From positions 22,235,894 through 22,299,893 of the forward strand of contig OX243825.1 of NCBI GenBank assembly GCA_945859605.1: a stretch of DNA of 64,000 nucleotides, written 5' to 3'. Both the position numbers and the translations under genes were made by a program. This DNA comes from Lumbricus rubellus (Eukaryota > Annelida > Clitellata > Crassiclitellata > Lumbricidae). Below the pieces are notes generated by a model. That model was not told the origin of the DNA. It made no database searches and was given only the letters and a program-made list of their open reading frames with translations. Shown here in pieces: positions 12,483-20,620 of the stretch; position 1 is the first letter of the stretch, and the number at the start of each line of letters is the position of its first letter.

Positions 12483-14230
12483 TGTAGCGATTCGACCCCT
12501 CGTCAGGCCGGAAGTAACTTGTACCTCCGCCCTCGAGGGACTGTCGCCTCGCTGTAGGGCGTCAGGGTCCAAGTCCGTCGATAGGAAGTGGTCTCGCACT
12601 GTTGTATTAGGCTGCCAGGTCTCGCCTGACCGATCTCCAGTTCTATCGAAGTCTCGATAATTTAACCTAGGCTGATCCTTTAGCCTTTGGCTTCGCTTAA
12701 CGCTAGGTTCGTCCGCTCTCTCAGGTACCATGGATGGGCTCGAGTGGCTGTCCGCGACGGCCGGTCTGGCCGTAACTATCGTCATGTCATAGTTTGGGTT
12801 CGTCTGCCCTACAGCGAAGTTGGCAGAAGGGGACTCTTCGAGTCTATTTAGGCGAATCAACGCCTCTCCTACTTGGGAGCGTATTTCACCCACCTGTGAC
12901 CTCACGTCACAGTGAAGGACGCTAACCTGTGACGTGACTTCCCCTACTTGGGCGTGCACCCTTGCAAACTTATTGTCTAGCCGGTCCATCATTAATTCCA
13001 ATACGGCACTTACACGTGACCGGTTGGACCCGAGCGACTGCCCGTCCTCGTCTCTAGAAGTGCGCTCCATAAATGCGAGTAATTACAAGTAACGACTAGA
13101 CGCTATTAATTACCGAAGAAGATTTGGTTATTATTATTTTATTACAACTGAACCGGAACGTACAATTCTTATCTATGAAGATTATCTATGAACGAATAGG
13201 AATACGGACACTTTTCTGTATATGTGTCTTACTTTACGTAACCTTTACTACTTATCGCAACTTGGAAGTTGAAAGTTAACATGTGATAATAATATTGGCT
13301 AATGGCGATTTGCTCCCATTATTCCTTTAATTTAGGTCTACCCTACAGTGACATACCTCAAAGTCGGACAGGTCGTGGCGAAGGGCGAGGGTAGGCTGAG
13401 TGACCGACACGCAAGTAAAATCCACGCAATCGATTACAATGGCGATCCGCTCGCAATAACGTGATTTCCGTAAATGTCTCTTCCTCAGAGACAGACAGCC
13501 AAATTTTAGTCAATTTCGCGTATCCGATAATCAGAACTCCTTCACGATATTTTAATCCTTAATCCCCTTCGTAGTCGGCGTCGAAATATCTTAATCCACT
13601 GAGTTATTCCACAATTACAGCCGAAATTTAATACTCAACTTTTCACGAGTCAGAGCGCGTTACAAATCGACCAACTCGTTCAATCTCCAAATCCATACTG
13701 ACTGAAAAGACGCAATTTGCCACGAGGGACGCCAAACTCGCGCTGAATTTAGTTCCGAACAAAGACATAATGACACGTAGATAGGGATTTTATGTCTGGT
13801 TTTATTTGCATGGCCACGTTAAAATATAGCTGGGTTTTTCCAGCTTAGCATTAAGGTATAGGCCGAAATTAACATGGAGCCTCGCGCTGGCGCAGACGTC
13901 ACGTGCCCATGTTAAAAGTATATAGAAAATAACATGAAGCCTCGTTCCGATATATTCAAGCGCGGGGGAAATTCAAGGTTACGTGGACTTGTTGATCTCT
14001 GTCAACAAGTCCTACGTGTGCGTGCGTCTAAATGTTAGGCTGTGTATCGCTGCGTATTATTAAATATTGCTACATGCATTAAACTAACGGGTCTTTCAGT
14101 GCGTTCCACGGCAAAGATTATATTATCAATATTAATACTGTAGGCTGCCCCCGTGTATTATAATTATAAGAAAATCGCCATTAATTGCACAATAATCAGA
14201 AAATAAACCTTAAAATTGACATTCGTCACA
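12483..14230 (-). repeat. 3' LTR of retroelement copy 1
   Basis: This 1,748-bp terminal repeat matches 18556-20303 at every point checked by eye, except two substitutions close to the 12483 end (cgacccctcg versus cgccccttcg). In element orientation it contains a TATA-like box (GCTATATTTT, plus-strand 13821-13830), an adjacent ATGCAAAT octamer overlapping AATAAA (13800-13812), a CRE half-site plus E-box (GACGTCACGTG near 13896-13906) and a hairpin at 13981-14017. It also carries the first ~196 codons of the element's protein, as a truncated frame at 12477-13070. Confidence 0.95.
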
Positions 14231-14290
14231 ATGCCCACCAACCTCTCTTCTTTCAAAAGGTTCTTCAACTGGGAGAAGAGCTTTTGAAAG
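14231..14290 (-). other. Polypurine tract and adjoining hairpin, copy 1
   Basis: Read on the minus strand, the bases just before the 3' LTR are purine-rich (GAAAGAAGAGAGG then TTGGTGGGCAT), a plausible plus-strand primer. Immediately upstream, TTTCAAAAG (14251-14259) and CTTTTGAAA (14281-14289) pair around an inner TTCTTC/GAGAAG match, forming a strong stem-loop. The same structure is kept in copy 2 at 26218-26253. Confidence 0.65.
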
Positions 14291-15603
14291 GCATCTTTCA
14301 ACACATTCTGATTATTCATAACATCACATAGCGATAATGCATAAGCAATAGCAAAGCAATATTAAAGGCGATCCAATGTCAGATCTATAGGTGGCAACAT
14401 CTAAACAGTTCTGTTCATAGGCACAATGTCTTTACTTACAGTATACACAATACTGAATACTACGGGTCTGCACAATAAGACCATGACTCAACAGTCATCA
14501 CACAGTATATGAAAAACCACTAGATTATACGGGCGGGGCCTCAGGCTTCATTACAAGCAGACTATACCAAACCCTTCTAGTCTACCATTATAATTCCAGA
14601 CCAATGTCCCATATATCAACTGCAATGCACCACCTATTTAGCAATTGGACGCTTACTATATATTGCCATATCATTACTTCAATGCTGAAATCTACTAATG
14701 TTTATCAATAGTCTCTGTTATATAGCACCAACTATGGCAAAATTCATCCATGCGTATCATGAACTTTTTAACATAACGTCGTTAGCCTCACTAACATCAT
14801 ATAATGCAATACCAGAGCAACGGTCACTAAGACAGCTCAAACCATAATAAACTGCTGTTTAACCTTCCACCGTTACACGCACACAATGTCTCATCATGTC
14901 AACATAAATCCTAGCACACATCGAGAATATAAGCTTATGCATTCCCATTGACGCAATCAACCGTACGGAAACACAATAGCCAAACAGCAATCCTTATCTA
15001 GGCAACACAAACAATAATAGAGGCCGCACACAATGTCTCTTAGCCTCAGCATAAATTGTAGCACATATCGGCTATAAGGTTATGCATTCCAAATAACGCA
15101 ATCAGCTTTACCGAAACCCTATAGTCAAACATCAATCTTTAAGGCAACGCAAACATTAATAAGATGTCATTATCTCGTTTCAGTAAAACCACAACATCTT
15201 ATTGCTTTAACTGTAATCATAGCACCCAGCAATAATAAAAACCATCTATGCCGTATGCATTCTAAATAAACCATCAGTTCACTTAACAATACAACTGTTA
15301 ATCTTATATGGCTAGATAACGCAGAACTTTAATCACTTTAACTGTAATCATAGCACCCAGCAATAATAAAAACCATCTATGCAGTATGCATTCTAAATAA
15401 AACATCAGTTCACTTAACAATACAACTGTTAATCTTATATGGCTAGATAACGCAGGACCTTAATCACTTCAACTGCAAATCATCTTATCTACGCCAAATT
15501 ATAAAGAAGACCTTTCTCCTTGAGTTCACGTTCCTCACAATCAAACAGAACCGCTGTAACACTTATCTAGAGCCATTTCTAGCCACATTTAAGCGCGAGG
15601 CAT
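14291..15603. other. Non-coding 3' region of retroelement copy 1
   Basis: No protein-like frame. It contains two sets of degenerate tandem repeats: units of about 148 bp starting near 14880 and 15028 (ACACAATGTCTC start), and units of 131 bp starting at 15205 and 15336 (CTTTAACTGTAATCATAGCA start). Copy 2 carries only one unit of each kind, which explains its shorter 3' region. Confidence 0.8.
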
Positions 15604-18600
15604 CTACTTTATAACGCCTCTACAGTAAAAGCCCAATTGCTTGCATTCTCCACCATGATTCTCCGGATGCGCCATGTGCTTTCCGCCAACGTCCAAGACA
15701 GCCTTCGTCTCCAGAGGACGCTGTCGGTGCGGATAGATGATTGTCTTACACCAATGGCAGTCCTGTCCCAAATTTGCCCAGCTGTAGCTCGACATCCAAG
15801 TACGGCTACATCGGACGCACTTGTACTCTCCGAAGCACCGCTTCTTCCCTTGGTACGGTGTTAGTCCATGATCCTTAGGTCGAGCCATCGGACAGTCCTT
15901 GATGCTATGACCTTTCTGGAAGCACAGGTGACAGAGATAAGTACTCGGCAGTTCTTTCCTGGCCCTCCGAGCAATGCAAGCGAGGCGGATTCGATCAGCC
16001 AATCCAGACGTCACGCCGATTTGATCATCAACCGACGTGGCAGAAGTACTTGGTACTTCGGTCACATGTTGAACCTCTGCAGCTGGTCGGACCAAGTCGA
16101 CCGGCTTCCATTGTTCAATAATCATCCCACAGACTGCGGCAGTGGACGTTCGATATAACGGCAAGCGTCTTCCACCAAAGAGGAGGACGTCTTCCCCTAC
16201 CTTCCATTCAACCCCATGTCTGCCTAGCCAGCACATGCCGAGTATCAGTTCGTCTACTTGCGGCGAGACCAAAAATAATTCTGCGAAGATGAGACCGCCG
16301 GCTTGGCAGGGCAGGAAGACCTCCCCGATGATCGGGATGTCTGTTCCGTTAGCAGCGCTCACAGTCTTGTCGGACGATCGCATCTCTTCCGGTGCTACTT
16401 CGGAGGCCGGAACGAGAGACACCGAGCTTCCAGAGTCGAGCAACGCACGCGTCCTCCTTCCTCTCACCAGCAACGGTAGGTATGCGACGTTCGTCCCTGG
16501 AATGCAGCTGTTCCTGTGGTCCGCTGGATAACCCGTCGCTCCTTGCGGTTCCGCCTCCCTCTGTTGTCGAGCTGGGCAGTCACGTGCGAGGTGGTCCGGG
16601 GCCTGACATTCGAAGCAGCGTCGAGGAGGTCGTACGCCGTTTCTATTCCACCGAGGGTCAGGTCTCCGTCTAGACCAGTTCGTGTTCGGTGGTTGTTCTC
16701 CTCCGAAGTAAGCCGTAGGCGTCTGCGATGGATGACCAGAGAACAGGGCTATCTGCGCTTGGACATTTGCCGAGATTTCTTCTTGACGTCTAATCTGTGC
16801 TTGAATACTGTCCATCTGGTTTTTGATCTGTCGGAGATCAATATCCGTTGTTCGTTCGGCTTCCTTCACCATCTTGACCCGTCCGTAACGTCGTTCGGTA
16901 GATCCCTCGTTATCCGTATCCGCTTTGCGGACACCGTCCAGTCTCATGGCTAATTGATACGCTTTGTCCAGCGAGGCGAGATCATTCTCACGTAGCTTCC
17001 GTGCGATTCTTTTGTCGGTCAAAGCGTCCGCAAACGCACGTATGGCGATTGACTCACTATGGGCTGACACGGGTCCAGGATACGCGAGAGTCATCAGCCG
17101 ACGAATGTCCTGCACCAGCGAGCTAAGTTCTTCTCCTTCCCGTTGCCGTCTCGTACTCAGCTGCGTCTGATACAAGGCGGCTTGGTTGGCGCCTCCGTAT
17201 CTATCTCGTAGTCGTTGCACTAGATCCGACCAAGTCTCGACAGTCTGTGTGCCTGCTTCCCACAGCAATTGATCCGCTGGTTCGACCAGGGCGCACTTCA
17301 GATGGTTCAACCGCTCCACGTCAGTCCAACCATTGTTCGTCGCGCAGATCATGAATTTCTGCAAGAAAGCTTCTACTTCCGTTTTTCCACTGTAACGTTC
17401 GAGCTTAATCCATTGGTTCGGTTTCGGCCGGTTCGTCGATGACACGGACGGTTCATTAACGTCCTTTGTATTAGACGACGGCTTCGTACATTCCGTCGCT
17501 GTACCAGCTTCACCAGTCTCTGCTTGTGTCGATACGACCACGTGACCCACCGTCTGCGTAGCAACGGAAGTCGTCGGCACGAACGATAGCTTTTCGTGCA
17601 TCTTCGTTGTTGGCCAAGTCTCTTCGGTTTTCAGGTCGACCGGTTTCGATCTGTTGTAGAAGTCGCGTCGGTATTCGTCGCTCAGCATCGGCGGCGGTAA
17701 GTTCTGATGCATGGCATACGCGTCGTTCCTATCGTGACCAAACATCTGCGCACCGAGACCGTCTCTTCGTCGCATGGCCTCGCTGTTTCTCCTCCAATCG
17801 TCGGCATATCCTCCAGCACACTCTTTCGGCATTCCTGGCGTAGAAACTGCGACAGGTATCCACTGGACCGTTGACGCGATGGCGTGGTCGTAGGTGAGGA
17901 CAGGATCGTACGCGGAGAGGTGCGGAAGTGCGTGCGATCGAGGAAAATCCACGAGTCTGTTCGGCGCGGGAGGGAATGGGTGGCCGTTGGGAGCGAAGAT
18001 GGGGATCGGCGTACCAGGCCTCGTCGACGTAAGACCTGTCGTAGCCTCGTATCGGCTTCGCATGGCTTGTGTGTTAGCCACATTCCGTTGATCAGCTTCG
18101 ACGTGTCGGTATTGGTCAGCCACGCGATGAGAAGCTCGTGGTTCCGACAACGAACGTACAACCGATGTGTTGGTTGGTCGCAGGGCCGACGTGGCAGGTA
18201 GTCGTGTGACAGGACCAGCCGTCGTGAGTGGTCGGATGCTGGTGCCACCGTTAGACAGGCCAATCCCCTCCCATGGGTTTGTATTTCGGGTCGGTTGGCT
18301 TAAATTTTCTTCTTTTCGCCCCCAATTTAGAAGTTCCAAGTTGCGAGTTTCGTATTGTTTATCTATCTTACTTCTTTCATACGGGGCATTTACATTTTCA
18401 TCCCTTATTTCTTCATCTACATCAACTTGAAAATACTCGTGATTGCTCTGGTTAGCGGCATCTGAAGCCACGCTATCATCCAGTTCAATCCTATCGGTGC
18501 CTACTCCTATCGAGGGGTTAGACCCTAACCTGTACCCGACACTTCTGGAACCAATTGTAGCGATTCGCCCCTTCGTCAGGCCGGAAGTAACTTGTACCTC

Positions 18601-19143
18601 CGCCCTCGAGGGACTGTCGCCTCGCTGTAGGGCGTCAGGGTCCAAGTCCGTCGATAGGAAGTGGTCTCGCACTGTTGTATTAGGCTGCCAGGTCTCGCCT
18701 GACCGATCTCCAGTTCTATCGAAGTCTCGATAATTTAACCTAGGCTGATCCTTTAGCCTTTGGCTTCGCTTAACGCTAGGTTCGTCCGCTCTCTCAGGTA
18801 CCATGGATGGGCTCGAGTGGCTGTCCGCGACGGCCGGTCTGGCCGTAACTATCGTCATGTCATAGTTTGGGTTCGTCTGCCCTACAGCGAAGTTGGCAGA
18901 AGGGGACTCTTCGAGTCTATTTAGGCGAATCAACGCCTCTCCTACTTGGGAGCGTATTTCACCCACCTGTGACCTCACGTCACAGTGAAGGACGCTAACC
19001 TGTGACGTGACTTCCCCTACTTGGGCGTGCACCCTTGCAAACTTATTGTCTAGCCGGTCCATCATTAATTCCAATACGGCACTTACACGTGACCGGTTGG
19101 ACCCGAGCGACTGCCCGTCCTCGTCTCTAGAAGTGCGCTCCAT
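15604..19143 (-). CDS. Gag-protease polyprotein with ZCCHC24-like C-terminal module, copy 1
   Basis: 1,179 residues in one uninterrupted frame. Order: a probable coiled coil (~15-75, repeated SQVGE units); a long low-complexity, polar region; a Gag-type capsid domain (~575-745, beginning near WIKLERYSGK); a CX2CX4HX4C knuckle (C843-C856); and an aspartic protease with ALLDSGSS (D903) and a later ILGMCWLGRHG segment. A C-terminal module of ~110 residues has a second CCHC knuckle (C1071, C1074, H1079, C1084), then CFGEYKCVRC (C1103, C1109, C1112), SYSWAN, CHWC (C1129, C1132), YPHRQRPLE, and a last pair at C1167 and C1174. That module matches my recollection of cellular ZCCHC24 in order and spacing. 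The ATG lies inside the 5' LTR, and residues 1-196 are LTR-encoded. There is no pol. Gag would assemble particles and the protease would process them. The role of the ZCCHC24-like part is unknown, RNA binding being a reasonable guess. Confidence 0.85.
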   Translation of the reverse strand: MERTSRDEDGQSLGSNRSRVSAVLELMMDRLDNKFARVHAQVGEVTSQVSVLHCDVRSQVGEIRSQVGEALIRLNRLEESPSANFAVGQTNPNYDMTIVTARPAVADSHSSPSMVPERADEPSVKRSQRLKDQPRLNYRDFDRTGDRSGETWQPNTTVRDHFLSTDLDPDALQRGDSPSRAEVQVTSGLTKGRIATIGSRSVGYRLGSNPSIGVGTDRIELDDSVASDAANQSNHEYFQVDVDEEIRDENVNAPYERSKIDKQYETRNLELLNWGRKEENLSQPTRNTNPWEGIGLSNGGTSIRPLTTAGPVTRLPATSALRPTNTSVVRSLSEPRASHRVADQYRHVEADQRNVANTQAMRSRYEATTGLTSTRPGTPIPIFAPNGHPFPPAPNRLVDFPRSHALPHLSAYDPVLTYDHAIASTVQWIPVAVSTPGMPKECAGGYADDWRRNSEAMRRRDGLGAQMFGHDRNDAYAMHQNLPPPMLSDEYRRDFYNRSKPVDLKTEETWPTTKMHEKLSFVPTTSVATQTVGHVVVSTQAETGEAGTATECTKPSSNTKDVNEPSVSSTNRPKPNQWIKLERYSGKTEVEAFLQKFMICATNNGWTDVERLNHLKCALVEPADQLLWEAGTQTVETWSDLVQRLRDRYGGANQAALYQTQLSTRRQREGEELSSLVQDIRRLMTLAYPGPVSAHSESIAIRAFADALTDKRIARKLRENDLASLDKAYQLAMRLDGVRKADTDNEGSTERRYGRVKMVKEAERTTDIDLRQIKNQMDSIQAQIRRQEEISANVQAQIALFSGHPSQTPTAYFGGEQPPNTNWSRRRPDPRWNRNGVRPPRRCFECQAPDHLARDCPARQQREAEPQGATGYPADHRNSCIPGTNVAYLPLLVRGRRTRALLDSGSSVSLVPASEVAPEEMRSSDKTVSAANGTDIPIIGEVFLPCQAGGLIFAELFLVSPQVDELILGMCWLGRHGVEWKVGEDVLLFGGRRLPLYRTSTAAVCGMIIEQWKPVDLVRPAAEVQHVTEVPSTSATSVDDQIGVTSGLADRIRLACIARRARKELPSTYLCHLCFQKGHSIKDCPMARPKDHGLTPYQGKKRCFGEYKCVRCSRTWMSSYSWANLGQDCHWCKTIIYPHRQRPLETKAVLDVGGKHMAHPENHGGECKQLGFYCRGVIK
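18538..18553 (-). other. Primer-binding site, copy 1
   Basis: In element orientation, TGGTTCCAGAAGTGTC begins two bases after the 5' LTR. A TGG start (complement of a tRNA CCA end) at this spacing is the standard position. I could not name the tRNA. The site is read in frame as part of the polyprotein (around residues 198-202). Confidence 0.7.
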
Positions 19144-20303
19144 AAATGCGAGTAATTACAAGTAACGACTAGACGCTATTAATTACCGAAGAAGATTTGG
19201 TTATTATTATTTTATTACAACTGAACCGGAACGTACAATTCTTATCTATGAAGATTATCTATGAACGAATAGGAATACGGACACTTTTCTGTATATGTGT
19301 CTTACTTTACGTAACCTTTACTACTTATCGCAACTTGGAAGTTGAAAGTTAACATGTGATAATAATATTGGCTAATGGCGATTTGCTCCCATTATTCCTT
19401 TAATTTAGGTCTACCCTACAGTGACATACCTCAAAGTCGGACAGGTCGTGGCGAAGGGCGAGGGTAGGCTGAGTGACCGACACGCAAGTAAAATCCACGC
19501 AATCGATTACAATGGCGATCCGCTCGCAATAACGTGATTTCCGTAAATGTCTCTTCCTCAGAGACAGACAGCCAAATTTTAGTCAATTTCGCGTATCCGA
19601 TAATCAGAACTCCTTCACGATATTTTAATCCTTAATCCCCTTCGTAGTCGGCGTCGAAATATCTTAATCCACTGAGTTATTCCACAATTACAGCCGAAAT
19701 TTAATACTCAACTTTTCACGAGTCAGAGCGCGTTACAAATCGACCAACTCGTTCAATCTCCAAATCCATACTGACTGAAAAGACGCAATTTGCCACGAGG
19801 GACGCCAAACTCGCGCTGAATTTAGTTCCGAACAAAGACATAATGACACGTAGATAGGGATTTTATGTCTGGTTTTATTTGCATGGCCACGTTAAAATAT
19901 AGCTGGGTTTTTCCAGCTTAGCATTAAGGTATAGGCCGAAATTAACATGGAGCCTCGCGCTGGCGCAGACGTCACGTGCCCATGTTAAAAGTATATAGAA
20001 AATAACATGAAGCCTCGTTCCGATATATTCAAGCGCGGGGGAAATTCAAGGTTACGTGGACTTGTTGATCTCTGTCAACAAGTCCTACGTGTGCGTGCGT
20101 CTAAATGTTAGGCTGTGTATCGCTGCGTATTATTAAATATTGCTACATGCATTAAACTAACGGGTCTTTCAGTGCGTTCCACGGCAAAGATTATATTATC
20201 AATATTAATACTGTAGGCTGCCCCCGTGTATTATAATTATAAGAAAATCGCCATTAATTGCACAATAATCAGAAAATAAACCTTAAAATTGACATTCGTC
20301 ACA
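18556..20303 (-). repeat. 5' LTR of retroelement copy 1
   Basis: 1,748 bp, with the same features as the 3' LTR. The TATA-like box lies at 19894-19903 and the translation start at 19143, about 750 bases downstream in element orientation. The transcript start, leader and first 196 codons would therefore all come from the LTR. Confidence 0.95.
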
Positions 20304-20460
20304 ATAACATATTCATGATTTATTTTTTAAGAGAAATAAATTATGTAATTCTATAGAGGGCGTTTTGGGCTATTTTTTGATACAATTGAGTTGTCTTTTG
20401 ATGACCGGAAGTGCTCAAAATAAATTAAAATGTGTGAAAATGTTGATTTTTTTACGACGC
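20304..20460. repeat. Flanking repeat matching the other side of element copy 1
   Basis: The sequence here (AAGAGAAA then AATTATGTAATTCTATAGAGGG, later GAGTTGTCTTTTGA and CCGGAAG, GCTCAAAATAAATTAAA) is a diverged copy of 12328-12440 on the other side of the element. The insertion appears to sit between, or inside, two units of an older host repeat. Confidence 0.7.
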
Positions 20461-20620
20461 ACACCGACCAGTGATTCCGTTATTAGTGTGCGTCCGTGCG
20501 TCCGGGACGCACAAATTTTGACGCCGGACGCACAAAAATAAAGGTCGTGCGTCCATGGACGCACCGCAGTTATGGATGGACGCACAAATAAATTAACGAT
20601 GCGTCCATGGGACACCAATA
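20450..20620. repeat. Cluster of GGACGCAC/GTGCGTCC motifs
   Basis: At least eight direct or inverted copies of GGACGCAC occur within ~170 bp, including the perfect 18-bp palindrome GTGCGTCCATGGACGCAC. Function is unknown. It may be the core of a degenerate repeat element. Confidence 0.7.

Larger units (their letters stand above)
12483..20303 (-). mobile_element. LTR retroelement, copy 1 (Gag-protease-ZCCHC24-like, no pol)
   Basis: Complete 7,821-bp element lying on the minus strand. It has two 1,748-bp LTRs beginning TGTAGCG and ending TCACA (plus-strand reading), flanked by the 4-bp direct repeat ATAA (12479-12482 and 20304-20307). The internal region 14231-18555 starts, in element orientation, with a primer-binding site and ends with a polypurine stretch. 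Only one long protein frame is present. About 1.37 kb between the stop codon and the 3' LTR is AT-rich and non-coding, with degenerate tandem repeats. No RT, RNase H or integrase motifs were seen in any frame, so the copy is non-autonomous. The Gag, knuckle and protease style (ILGM-WL after DSG) fits the Ty3/Gypsy group. Confidence 0.9.

Noticed and set aside
12477..13070. A separate ~197-residue gene identical to the start of the Gag protein (also 24442-25035).
   Set aside because: It is the LTR-encoded N-terminus repeated in the 3' LTR and cut off at the LTR edge.
15637..18733. Many plus-strand open frames of 60-145 residues opposite the retroelement protein (and likewise 27368-30257).
   Set aside because: They mirror the long minus-strand Gag frame and are GC-driven antisense shadows.
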